Of a stretch of DNA of 23,191 bases, positions 12,973 through 21,120 are shown piece by piece. The DNA comes from CBDUQP01 sp965369385 (lineage in GTDB: Bacteria; Planctomycetota; Phycisphaerae; SM23-33). Below the pieces are notes generated by a model. It worked only from the letters and a program-made list of their open reading frames with translations, had not been told where the DNA came from and did no database searches. The stretch's first letter is position 1. Each line of letters starts with the position of its first letter. The DNA lies in contig CBDUQP010000045.1 in assembly GCA_965369385.1 (NCBI GenBank), forward strand, positions 1 to 23,191. The letters run 5' to 3'. A program made the translations under genes and the position numbers.

Positions 12973-15627
12973 TTAGAACATTCTCTCCAAGCCCAGCGAT
13001 GCGATGCGGTTCTTGCTGAACTTGGCTTGTTTATTCTTCTCGTATTTCACGGGGGTAATCTTCAGATTCTTCGTTCCGCCGGCCGACGCGGTAAGCGTTA
13101 CCGTCTCGCCCTTACGCAGTGCGATGGTTGTCTGCTTGCCGGTGAGCTTCTCGGCCTTGGCGCCCTTGCGGCTGATGTACGTGGCTTTCCATGGCAGCTC
13201 AACTGTGCAATCGCCGCCTTTGATGCTGCGGATCGCGGCGAACTTGAGCTCGCCATCGACTATCTCACCGGACACCACAAAGCCGCCGACAGCGTGCAGC
13301 GTGAAGCGTGCAGACTGGCCGGGCGCGATTGCCGGTGCGATTCGGATTACGCCATCATGACTCTGCAGCAGTGATTCGTTCATTGCACACGAAAGGACAG
13401 ACATTGACTCCATTCCCATGTGTCTGAACTCCCAGAGCGACCCGCGGAACTTGTTCTCCGGCTTCATCTGCTCTTTCCAGTCGCTGACGCTCGCATCGCG
13501 CATGATGCCCTTGGAGAATCTGATCGCGGATTCAGGCCACATTGCCGAAGGCGTACCATAGTGCCCCCAGCCGTTAATGTAGAGCTGCCAGCGTTCGACG
13601 AAGTTGGGCAGCAGCTCGGAAAGTTCGCGTCCCAGGCCGAGACGCGCCAGCGCGATCGCGTGAACCTCCCAACCCATGCCGTCGGGGCAGAACATCTTCA
13701 GCGTATTGACCGCGGTATCGTAGATCTCCGAGTCCTTGTCCTTGATGCCCACCAGCCCGGTGGGATAAACGGAGCACAGTTCGCTCGACGGGAAGATGCC
13801 GGGATAGTGATCCATGTCATCGGCGGAATATGGGGCCTGGGGCGTGACGCCGGCCTGTATGTCGCGAATGATCTCGCCGTACGTGCCGGCCACCGGCGTT
13901 TCGATCTCGTCCTTCGGGAAGCGAGAAACGATGTACTTCTTTTCCTTCTTGCCGAAGCCGGCAGAGAAGACCTTGTCGGACTTCAGTTGATCTCCCTTGA
14001 ACTGGCCGAGCAGAAGCGTGTGTTTTCCATTCTTGCTCTCGATTGCCCGCTTGTCGGCCGTGATTGCCGGCAGCGGGGCCAGGTCTTCGAGAATCTTTCG
14101 CCACTTCTTGGCGCGAGGCTCTTCGGTGCCTGTAATCTCGAGAGCTTCCAGCGTGGCGCCAAAGAGCACTCGTGCACATGCAAGCTCGGTAAGCGAATCC
14201 TTCAGGCGAATCCAACCTTCGTACGCAGTGCCGTCCTTGGCGTGATACTTGCCGTCTTTCTCTTTGCGGAAAAGCGGCTCGAAGAAACGCGACGCTTCCA
14301 GCATGAACGGCAGCGCCTTGTTTGCCAGGAACTCCTCGTCGCCGGTGTACACATACTGACGCCAGAACTCCATGGCGATCTGGGCGACAGGCGTGTGGTT
14401 GTGCAGTTCGCTCTTGGAATTATATCCGCGGCGTTCGCAAACATCGGATATGAACGCACCGTCTGAACCGAAGTGTTCCTTCGCGTCTTTGCGGGCGTGC
14501 GGCAGGGAGTTGAACCGGTAGTTCAGGTAGGAGTCCACCAGGTCATGGTGGCCGGCGGCATTCAGTGGCCAATACGTTTCCTGCTGGTTCCAGTGGAAGT
14601 AGAAGTTCCAGTTCTGGACATCGCGGCTCCAGCCCCACAGACCGTTGATGAACCTGCCGGGATACTCGCCGCGCTGCGAGGCGTTGGCGTAGTACATCGT
14701 CAGGTGCCACAGGTTGTCCATGTAGTCATCGCCGGATTCCATCAGCGATCTCTGCCAGAACTTCTTCCACGCCGCCTTATGAAGTCGCAGGATGGCGGAC
14801 CGACTGTTTTCCCGGACAGTTGCCAGCAAGCTTCTGGCTACACCGGCCGCGCCACCCTGCAATGGGGATGTCACGCAGGCGACGAACGAGAACGAATCGG
14901 ACTTTCGCCCGGCCATTTCTATCGATGCTGCATGCGTGTGTTCTTTCTTATATGTTGCCTTCGCCTTGGGCCTAGCCGACAAGGCAAGGGCGTTGGCGAA
15001 TGTGCCCGTCGTGAGTTTGTGCGTTATGCAAAGTGAATCCTTCACCACAGACGCCTTGGTGCCTTCGAGGCCCAGTGTAGCGTCGCGGTTTCGCAACTGG
15101 TACCAGTGCGCAAAAGCTCGCGAGCCGAACCGCTCCAGCGTCACCTTCACCGGCGGGGCATCCTTTATGGAATGCTCAACGTCGCAATGAATCACGCCAT
15201 CGTCATAGCCGACAAACGCCGTCACCTTCACCGAGCCCAACGGCCCCTTGACCGAGATCGTCATCGTACCATCGGCGATTGAAAGTCGGCTGTCGCAGTC
15301 GGACAGGTAAAACGTGTCGAATACGGGCAGTTCGAAGTCCAGGATAATTCGGCAGGCGTGGCGCAGCGTGGTGCTGAATTCTTCCTGGTGCCAGTTCCAG
15401 TTACGAAAATCTTCGCCCGCACCATCATCCCACAGGTTGCTCTTGTTGACCGCGAGGATCAGCTTGGTTCCTTCGGTCCATGCAAGTACGCCAATTTCGC
15501 CATTGCCCAGCGGGATGCCCTGCATGGGGTCCGGCGGCGGGGTCAGGTAGACCAGATCATGTTTCGAAACCCGGCCGGGCCAGGCGATCTTCCAATCGCC
15601 GCTTTTCGTATCAAACGGGGTATTCAT
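12973..15627 (-). CDS. GH95-like (alpha/alpha)6-barrel glycoside hydrolase
   Basis: 884 residues. The N-terminal beta-sandwich region has PLGNGEIGVLAWTEG and NKSNLWDD (compare PIGNGRLGAM and NEDTLWSG in GH95 alpha-L-fucosidases). A long helical barrel follows, with WNFYFHWNQQETYWPLNAAG (compare the INLQMNYWP signature), HNHTPVAQIAMEFW and ELACARVLFGA, and a C-terminal beta domain (about 770-884) with the usual GVIRIAPAIAP. Family knowledge: GH95 enzymes release fucose or galactose by inversion; this protein may belong to a related DUF5703-type group, so the substrate is open. No signal peptide is seen. Residues 256-281 are encoded by a copy of the 74-base palindromic repeat, in frame. ATG 15627 has AGGA about ten bases upstream. 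It lies 80 bases after the dehydrogenase gene in the same operon. Confidence 0.8.
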   Translation of the reverse strand: MNTPFDTKSGDWKIAWPGRVSKHDLVYLTPPPDPMQGIPLGNGEIGVLAWTEGTKLILAVNKSNLWDDGAGEDFRNWNWHQEEFSTTLRHACRIILDFELPVFDTFYLSDCDSRLSIADGTMTISVKGPLGSVKVTAFVGYDDGVIHCDVEHSIKDAPPVKVTLERFGSRAFAHWYQLRNRDATLGLEGTKASVVKDSLCITHKLTTGTFANALALSARPKAKATYKKEHTHAASIEMAGRKSDSFSFVACVTSPLQGGAAGVARSLLATVRENSRSAILRLHKAAWKKFWQRSLMESGDDYMDNLWHLTMYYANASQRGEYPGRFINGLWGWSRDVQNWNFYFHWNQQETYWPLNAAGHHDLVDSYLNYRFNSLPHARKDAKEHFGSDGAFISDVCERRGYNSKSELHNHTPVAQIAMEFWRQYVYTGDEEFLANKALPFMLEASRFFEPLFRKEKDGKYHAKDGTAYEGWIRLKDSLTELACARVLFGATLEALEITGTEEPRAKKWRKILEDLAPLPAITADKRAIESKNGKHTLLLGQFKGDQLKSDKVFSAGFGKKEKKYIVSRFPKDEIETPVAGTYGEIIRDIQAGVTPQAPYSADDMDHYPGIFPSSELCSVYPTGLVGIKDKDSEIYDTAVNTLKMFCPDGMGWEVHAIALARLGLGRELSELLPNFVERWQLYINGWGHYGTPSAMWPESAIRFSKGIMRDASVSDWKEQMKPENKFRGSLWEFRHMGMESMSVLSCAMNESLLQSHDGVIRIAPAIAPGQSARFTLHAVGGFVVSGEIVDGELKFAAIRSIKGGDCTVELPWKATYISRKGAKAEKLTGKQTTIALRKGETVTLTASAGGTKNLKITPVKYEKNKQAKFSKNRIASLGLERMF
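14787..14860. repeat. palindromic repeat, copy inside the GH95-like gene
   Basis: The end arms GCAGGATGGCG (14787-14797) and CGCCACCCTGC (14850-14860) pair with a single A-C mismatch. The core 14804-14840 is identical over 37 bases to 12867-12903. Read on the reverse strand it adds no stop and encodes about 26 residues including GVARSLLATVRENSRSAIL, in a stretch where family members normally have a variable helix before HxxAWxxFW. Confidence 0.88.
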
Positions 15628-15707
15628 TGTTATGTATTCCTGAAGAATGTGCGGTTTCTGTCGGCTGCTCTGCTGCTCGCAAGACGTTGGTTACGCCCTT
15701 ACAAAAA

Positions 15708-16757
15708 TCACATCTCCATAATCTGCTTGATGCGTTGTTCGTTCTTGTCCTTCATATCGGACATGGCCTGCTGAACGTTGGCGAACTTGTAGCGAGAAGT
15801 TATCAACGATTTTACGTCTAGCTGGCCGGACTCCATCAACCGCAGTATCGGCACGTACATGCCCAGGCTGCCGGCGACCGCGCGAACGGTGGCCGACGAG
15901 AATACGAACTTGTCGATATCGAAGTTGTCCATGAGCTTCTCATAGAAGGCGACCACCGATATCGTTCCACCGATGCGAACCAGATCGAAGCATTCGCGGA
16001 ACAGCTCTATAGAGCCCGATGCCTCGATAACCCTGTCCACACCCTTGCCGCCGGTGTGGTCCTTCACGACTTCCACCGTATTGTCGGTAGTCGTATTGAT
16101 GGCAACATCGCAGCCGTGATCCAGCGCCGCTTGCAGCTTGAAGGGCTTTCTGCCCGTGATGAACACTTTGGAAGCGCCATGTATCTTCGCCAGCTCAGCG
16201 GCCAGTATGCCGATAGGCCCGGTACCCTGCACAAGCACCGTATCACCGATGGTGACGTCGGCCATCTTCACCGAGTACAGCGCGGTGGCGGCGCATTCCA
16301 CAAACGCGCCTTCATCAAACGAGACGGCCTCCGGCAGGTGGAACATGTGCCGTTCGGGCATGATAATGTATTCCGCGTACGCGCCGTCCCACGTGTTTAC
16401 CGTGCCGACCGCTCGGATCTTCGTGCAGTTGCCGTAGTTGCCCAGCAGGCAGTGCGTGCACTGGCCGCACGATACGCATGTATCGCCGACGACCCGGTCG
16501 CCGACTTTGAAGCGTGTCACTTCCGGGCCTACCTCGGCCACAGTTGCCGACCACTCGTGGCCGGGCGTCATTGGGAACTTGATATTCCCGTTCTTCACGA
16601 ACGAGAACTCACCGGTATAGATGGCGTAGTCGGTTCCGCAGATTCCGACGCGTTGGACTTTGCACAGCACGTCATGCGCGCCAACTTCGGGCACGGGCAC
16701 GTCGACAATTCGCAGATCGTTAGCTCCGAAGATGCGGGCGGCTTTCATGGTTGCCAT
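15708..16757 (-). CDS. zinc-dependent medium-chain alcohol/polyol dehydrogenase
   Basis: 349 residues, normal length for the sorbitol/threonine dehydrogenase branch of the MDR superfamily. Catalytic zinc ligands are Cys40 (GICGTD), His67-Glu68 (PGHEW) and probably Glu154 (FVEC). Structural zinc cysteines are C97, C100, C103 and C111 in CGQCTHCLLGNYGNC. The Rossmann motif is GTGPIG at 178-183, followed by a second strand ending in TGRKPFK; the absence of an acidic residue there leaves NAD versus NADP open. Family knowledge: these enzymes oxidise a sugar or polyol hydroxyl to the ketone. A purine-rich AAAGAGA lies about eight bases before ATG 16757. In the operon it would oxidise a sugar released by the glycosidases or a derivative of it; the substrate is not predictable from sequence. 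Confidence 0.9.
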   Translation of the reverse strand: MATMKAARIFGANDLRIVDVPVPEVGAHDVLCKVQRVGICGTDYAIYTGEFSFVKNGNIKFPMTPGHEWSATVAEVGPEVTRFKVGDRVVGDTCVSCGQCTHCLLGNYGNCTKIRAVGTVNTWDGAYAEYIIMPERHMFHLPEAVSFDEGAFVECAATALYSVKMADVTIGDTVLVQGTGPIGILAAELAKIHGASKVFITGRKPFKLQAALDHGCDVAINTTTDNTVEVVKDHTGGKGVDRVIEASGSIELFRECFDLVRIGGTISVVAFYEKLMDNFDIDKFVFSSATVRAVAGSLGMYVPILRLMESGQLDVKSLITSRYKFANVQQAMSDMKDKNEQRIKQIMEM

Positions 16758-16891
16758 TATTTATCTCTTTCAGTTAACTGCATTATGCGTGCATTACACG
16801 GTCTGTTCGCATTGCGGTGTTTCGATTCAGATTCAAAACCACGGCATCGCGTCTGGAGCTTCCGGAATGCACCGGAATCGCCGGCCTGATG

Positions 16892-17701
16892 CTACAAATC
16901 TACCTTCATTGTCTCGGTGCTGATTATTCCGTCTTCGGCGTCGTAGATGAGCGTTTCGCCCGGTGCAAGCACAACAGGCGTGATGCCGGCCGGCAGGTTT
17001 TCGGCTTCTGCCAAGAATGCAGACGGGCTGCCGCCATGCTGAATAAACATTCCGAAGTGGCTGGCGATTACCACCTTCGGTTTAACGTCGGCCGCCAGCT
17101 TGCACGCTTCGTTGTGGTCCAGGTTTCCGAACGCGCCATTGATCGGCGCGATCATCACATCCACCGGCTCGCCGAGTGATTTCAGAATCTCTTCCGGCTG
17201 ATATGATGTGTCGGCAGCGTTATAGATATTGATATCGCCGATGGTCATCAGCATGCCGATGGCGTCGGGTGCCAGGTCGCCGTGGTCGGCATAGATGCCG
17301 CGGAACGTGATATCCTTGATCACGCACTCCTGGCCTTCATCGATAATCGTGACGCGGCCATCGTCGATTCCCAGCGTTTCATAAGTCTCGCGGCAGTCGG
17401 CTGCGCCCAGGAATACGGTGTCTGTGTTCTTTGCGATAATCGCCATACCGTCAGCGTCCAGATGGTCCGCGTGGGAATGTGTCGAGGCGAAGATGTCGCA
17501 CTGAACTTCGCCGGCCTTGATTACCGGCGGGATCATTCGCTTGAACTCGAACATCCGCTCGCAGCAGTCGCTCAGGTACGGGTCCATGAAGAGAACCGTT
17601 CCGCCGGGCGTCTTGAACGCGAAGCCGGCTTGTGCGAGGTAGAATATTGCTACCTGGCCTTCGGCGACTTGCGTGTTCGATATTTTCTGGGCAAGTGTCA
17701 T
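16892..17701 (-). CDS. UlaG-like metallo-beta-lactamase-fold hydrolase
   Basis: 269 residues. The metal-binding motif HxHxDH is HSHADH at 75-80, with further ligands likely in NAADTSY (Asp) and ASHFGMF (His). The start FYLAQAGFAFKTPGGTVLFM then DPYLS is typical of the UlaG/YtnP-like branch of the fold (the first part is the usual GHAxxxIxxxG strand). E. coli UlaG, the L-ascorbate-6-phosphate lactonase, is about 354 residues; this one is shorter and more like the general metal-dependent hydrolases. In this operon, next to a polyol dehydrogenase, a sugar lactonase role is attractive: the dehydrogenase could make a lactone or keto sugar that this enzyme opens. That is inference. It lies 32 bases downstream of the GntR gene. 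Confidence 0.85.
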   Translation of the reverse strand: MTLAQKISNTQVAEGQVAIFYLAQAGFAFKTPGGTVLFMDPYLSDCCERMFEFKRMIPPVIKAGEVQCDIFASTHSHADHLDADGMAIIAKNTDTVFLGAADCRETYETLGIDDGRVTIIDEGQECVIKDITFRGIYADHGDLAPDAIGMLMTIGDINIYNAADTSYQPEEILKSLGEPVDVMIAPINGAFGNLDHNEACKLAADVKPKVVIASHFGMFIQHGGSPSAFLAEAENLPAGITPVVLAPGETLIYDAEDGIISTETMKVDL

Positions 17702-17733
17702 TGTGTCTTCCGGTTAATCCATGTTCGTTATGT

Positions 17734-18447
17734 TCAGAAAGGCTGAATGAGCCCATCTGTGCCTGATTTGGCATTCGTTACCGCCATGTGGAAATCCTGT
17801 GCCCAGGTCAGGTGGGCCAGCATGCATTCATGGGCTTTTTCGCTATCATGCTCGCTGAGTGCATTGAGTATGTTTCGGTGGTGGGTGATAATCTTCTCTG
17901 TCTGGCGTCTGAACTCGTCGCCTTTCACTTCCAGGCGCCTGTGGAAGATTCGCGTCAGCACATGCAGGTCGCTAATCATCTTCATCATTTTCTGGTTCTG
18001 GGCGGCCGCGATGACATTCAGGTGAAACGTCAGGTCAAGGGTGCCCAGGTTCAGCATCAGGTCCTGTTGTGTGTGGTCCCATCCGCTGGCCCGCAGCTTT
18101 TCAACAGCCTGCTCGTGCTGGTCCATAAGCGCGCTGAGTTGCGCGAGGGTCTCGTCGCTGATGCGCTGTGCTGCAAGGCAGACCGCGCCGCCTTCGAGAA
18201 TCCCGCGCAGCTCGAAAAGCTCCCGCAGTTCGTCCGGGCCCAGCGTTCTTACGCACACGCCGGCTTTGGGCAACTGCTGGAGCACGCCTTCGCCCACGAG
18301 CTGGATCATCGCCTCGCGAACCGGCGTGTAACTGATGCCTATTTCCTTGGCGACCTTGGATGGAAACAGGAAGTCTCCTTCCATCCATTCACCGCCAAGC
18401 AGGCCTTTGCGAATATGTTGATAGGCTTGTTCTTGTAGTGTTGTCAT
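17734..18447 (-). CDS. GntR-family transcription regulator, FadR/FCD type
   Basis: 237 residues. The N-terminal winged helix (about 1-70) carries the GntR pattern QAYQHIRKGLLGGEW...PSKVAKEIGISYTPVREAMIQL...GVLQQLPKAGVCVR. The C-terminal all-helical FCD domain (about 78-220) has the expected metal/ligand residues: DLTFHLNVIAAAQN, HHRNILNAL and the final HLTWAQDFH. Family knowledge: FCD regulators bind a sugar acid, organic acid or similar effector and usually repress the operon they sit in. Here the gene is second in the sugar operon, 54 bases after the GH36 gene, so autoregulation through the promoter upstream of the GH36 gene is likely. No strong Shine-Dalgarno precedes ATG 18447. Confidence 0.92.
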   Translation of the reverse strand: MTTLQEQAYQHIRKGLLGGEWMEGDFLFPSKVAKEIGISYTPVREAMIQLVGEGVLQQLPKAGVCVRTLGPDELRELFELRGILEGGAVCLAAQRISDETLAQLSALMDQHEQAVEKLRASGWDHTQQDLMLNLGTLDLTFHLNVIAAAQNQKMMKMISDLHVLTRIFHRRLEVKGDEFRRQTEKIITHHRNILNALSEHDSEKAHECMLAHLTWAQDFHMAVTNAKSGTDGLIQPF

Positions 18448-18501
18448 GCGTTGCTCTGTCCGGGTTTGTTTAGTGCTTGGTATTGAGTGTTCGGTGCGTT
18501 G

Positions 18502-20652
18502 TCAGTCGGCCGCTTCGATCAGAAGCAGTTCGGATGTGAGGGCGGAACCTATTGAGATCCTCACGCCTTCGTGCATCAGCTTGTAACCGTCCACAACGCA
18601 GGTATTGCCCGTGTTGTCGAAGGTGACGTTGTATCTGCGGGACACATCCAGCCCGCGCAGGCGAAGCGTGTATTCGTCGCTCGCAGGGTCAGACAGGCGG
18701 AATAGGCCCACCATCGCCTTGGTGCTATCTGCTGACGCCATCTCCATTACACCCCATCCGTGCGGGCCGGGGTGGTTCACTTCAGGCGTGTGATGATACA
18801 TGCGGCACGTGTTGTGTATCGGGCGGACGAAGCTCTTGTAGATGTCGAGCGTGTGCTTCACGCGCTGCACCTGGATGGGATTGGGCGCGAGGCCCTTGCG
18901 GGTGAGTCCGCCGATGGTCGGGTGAACGAAAATCGCCAGGCGAGTCTGGAAGTCGATATCGGCCGTGCGGTGCCCGTTCTGGCACATGCCTATCAGGCGG
19001 TCGATCTTCTCCGGCGGCAGTGCTATCGACATGCCGTTGGTGATCGTGAACGAACCCGGCGCAATCTGCCAGTCGGTTATCCATGTATGGTTGAAGTACT
19101 TTACGAGTCCGATATCAGTGCGGCCGCCGCCCGACGCGCACGCCTCGAAAATCACATTTGGGAATTTTTCACGTAGGCGCTGCCACATCGGATAAGAATT
19201 CTCGTAGTACCGCCAGTAGGTGTTTTCGATATAGTCGTCTTGCGTGTTGCAGCCCATCGGGCCCATATCGCCAACGTTATAGTCCAGGCGGAAGAAGTCG
19301 CATTCATAGTCGCTTATCACGTGCTCGATCTGCGTTTCCATCCATTCGAGCACTTCGGGCTTGGTCAAATCGAGTTGGCCGCCCTGTTTGTCGCCATCGT
19401 ACTTGGTGACAATCCACTCGGGATGGTCGATGAATACCTTGGACTTCGCGGCCGCGCGCTCGGGCTCCATCCACAGGCCCCACAGCATTCCCTTGCTGTG
19501 AATGTAGTCGCGAATCGGGGCGAAACCGTTGGGGAAGCGCTTGGTGGATATTTCCCAATCGCCGACCGTATTGTGCCAGTTGTGGTCTTCGTCATTCGGC
19601 GGGGAGTACCAGCTTGCGTCGATGAAGAACAGTTCGGCGCCAACTTCTGAAAGCGTATCGATCTCATGGAACACCAGTTCTTCGTCGATCTCCTGCTCTG
19701 GGCCTACGCCGGATTCGATCAGGCCGGATTCCTCCGCCGGGATGGGCCACATCACGCTCTTGCGGACATGCTCGTGCATTTCCTGGACTACCGTGTCGAA
19801 GTCGGCCAGCATCATGCCCATGTGCAACTCGGGAGTGGTTACGGTCTCGCGCGGCTGGATCACTCGCATGGGTGCGGGTGCGTCCGGGCCGGCTTTGAAT
19901 GTCAGTATGTGCGTCTTGGGGTTGCTTGCGGCGAAGTCCCAGTCGAAGTCGAAGCAGAATCCGCCGGACCATGCCAGGTTCGCGAAGAAGTGCTCGCCTG
20001 TAATGTTATTGCGGAGCACGAACATCGGGTGGCGATGCCTGTTGCGGCGGTAGCGGCCCTGGACGCGAGTGCCCTCTGCGCCCAGCGGCTTGAAGTGGAA
20101 GTCGCCTTCGCTGCCCCAGTGCGTGTTATCGAAGTAGCCTAGCGAGTATGTGGATTCGTAATCCACGTGAACGAGTTCAGGATTGAACACTTTCTGGATC
20201 TGAAGAATGCCGCTCCATGGGAAGGCGGCCGACAGGGGGGCGGGGTCGTCGGCGAGATTCTCAATCTCCAGCCAGCGCGTGAACACTGCAGTGCCGTCCA
20301 GCAGTGTGCATACACGGATTATCACGGGGCGAATTTCGTGTTTGAGCTCGACGGTTACCTTGAGTCCCTTGTCGGTCTGCTCTTGAGAGAGCCCCTGCCA
20401 CTGCCAGTGTGAATTCAGCAACTGGCCGCCAATCTCCACGCAGAACGCCTCGCGGGCAGCATGCCCGTAGGTCTCGGTGCCTTCAGTGCCCCAGTATCCC
20501 GACCCGTTGAAGCCGTGGCCGATGAACTGCCCCTTGGTGAGCGTCTCGCGGTAGGTGGTCAGTCCGGAGCGGTAAGTTATTGTGGGTTCAGGATCTTCGG
20601 TGAAGTGAACGTCGGTGAAAACGGCTTGGTCGTCCGGGATGTTTGGCAACAT
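18502..20652 (-). CDS. GH36 family alpha-galactosidase
   Basis: 716 residues from ATG 20652, chosen because GGAGA lies eight bases upstream. A GTG at 20742 is in frame but has no ribosome binding site and would add 30 unconserved residues. The N-terminal beta-supersandwich (about 1-300) is followed by a TIM barrel with ELFFIDASWY, GMLWGLWMEPE, CDFFRLDYN (probable nucleophile Asp457), FEACASGGGRTDIG and TWITDWQ (probable acid/base Asp527), then a C-terminal beta domain. These are the GH36 signatures (compare KWDMN, ESCSSGGGR, WTSD). Family knowledge: retaining enzymes that release terminal alpha-galactose or alpha-GalNAc. No signal peptide, so likely cytosolic, acting on imported oligosaccharides. 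It is the first gene of the operon. Confidence 0.92.
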   Translation of the reverse strand: MLPNIPDDQAVFTDVHFTEDPEPTITYRSGLTTYRETLTKGQFIGHGFNGSGYWGTEGTETYGHAAREAFCVEIGGQLLNSHWQWQGLSQEQTDKGLKVTVELKHEIRPVIIRVCTLLDGTAVFTRWLEIENLADDPAPLSAAFPWSGILQIQKVFNPELVHVDYESTYSLGYFDNTHWGSEGDFHFKPLGAEGTRVQGRYRRNRHRHPMFVLRNNITGEHFFANLAWSGGFCFDFDWDFAASNPKTHILTFKAGPDAPAPMRVIQPRETVTTPELHMGMMLADFDTVVQEMHEHVRKSVMWPIPAEESGLIESGVGPEQEIDEELVFHEIDTLSEVGAELFFIDASWYSPPNDEDHNWHNTVGDWEISTKRFPNGFAPIRDYIHSKGMLWGLWMEPERAAAKSKVFIDHPEWIVTKYDGDKQGGQLDLTKPEVLEWMETQIEHVISDYECDFFRLDYNVGDMGPMGCNTQDDYIENTYWRYYENSYPMWQRLREKFPNVIFEACASGGGRTDIGLVKYFNHTWITDWQIAPGSFTITNGMSIALPPEKIDRLIGMCQNGHRTADIDFQTRLAIFVHPTIGGLTRKGLAPNPIQVQRVKHTLDIYKSFVRPIHNTCRMYHHTPEVNHPGPHGWGVMEMASADSTKAMVGLFRLSDPASDEYTLRLRGLDVSRRYNVTFDNTGNTCVVDGYKLMHEGVRISIGSALTSELLLIEAAD

Positions 20653-20769
20653 TGGGTTGTCTCCGCTTGTCGTATTGCTGGTCCGTGTCATCTGGCGATG
20701 CCGGGCAACATATAGAGTATGTATGGCGATACCGTGCTTCACTCGGTTTGGGCGGAACTATTCGCCCTC

Positions 20770-20807
20770 ATTATTGGGCATAATAAACCATTATAAAGGT
20801 TTGGCAA
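20770..20807 (-). promoter_or_regulatory. promoter and candidate operator of the sugar operon
   Basis: On the reverse strand: TTGCCA (20802-20807), 16-base spacer, TATTAT (20780-20785), both five of six to consensus; the start point would be about 120 bases before ATG 20652. Overlapping it are three alternating half-sites on the forward strand: ATTAT (20770-20774), ATAAT (20780-20784), ATTAT (20790-20794). They are spaced exactly ten bases, so they face the same side of the helix. Such an array over the -10 and spacer is a natural repressor site, most simply for the operon's GntR protein. Confidence 0.5.
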
Positions 20808-20835
20808 GGAGAAATAGAAGAAAAAGACCACAGTG

Positions 20836-20860
20836 TAAAGCCTGCCAGTACAGGCCTTTA
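20836..20860 (-). terminator. weak terminator-like hairpin upstream of the sugar operon
   Basis: On the reverse strand AAAGGCCTG-TACTGG-CAGGCTTT forms a short stem (GCCTG/CAGGC plus AAA/TTT with one bulged G), followed after about nine bases by TCTTTTTCTTCT. It could limit read-through from the alpha/beta hydrolase gene into the operon promoter. The T-run is not immediately adjacent, so this is tentative. Confidence 0.3.
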
Positions 20861-20884
20861 GGGCAGAAGGGGCGATAATTGTCG

Positions 20885-21004
20885 TCATTTTAGGTGGTTC
20901 ATGGCGATTTTGCGTTCCTCATCGGTCAGCTTGCCAACGTCTATGCCCCCAACACCGGCCTGGCGGTCGGGGTGCGATATGCCTGGGTCAACAATCCCAG
21001 CGGT
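20885..21004 (-). pseudogene. possible C-terminal tail of a lost gene
   Basis: The reverse frame between the stops at 21005 and 20885 reads TAGIVDPGISHPDRQAGVGG then IDVGKLTDEERKIAMNHLK. The ending has the composition of a real protein C-terminus, but there is no ATG near its start and no continuation upstream in the same frame. It may be the tail of a gene deleted between the hydrolase and the sugar operon. The family is not identified. Confidence 0.3.
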
Positions 21005-21120
21005 TTACAACAAGGAGGGTCTGCCGGCGGTTCCCTTCCGCACTGACGACCGGCTGGGCATAGCAGTGGACCCCCGCCATCCCTCACCCATTATCGGATG
21101 GTTGTTTGACGGGCCGGGTT

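Noticed and set aside
13420..14466. Long forward-strand open frame of 348 codons opposite the GH95-like gene.
   Set aside because: It is antisense to a gene with clear family signatures, has no ribosome binding site, and its translation shows no recognisable domain. It is a by-product of codon bias.
16056..16889. Forward-strand open frame of 277 codons opposite the alcohol dehydrogenase.
   Set aside because: Antisense shadow of a strongly supported dehydrogenase; the protein is His/Arg/Ala-rich without motifs.
20652..20742. Extended GTG start for the GH36 enzyme, adding 30 residues.
   Set aside because: The extra residues look like non-coding sequence and lack a ribosome binding site, while ATG 20652 has GGAGA at a normal distance.
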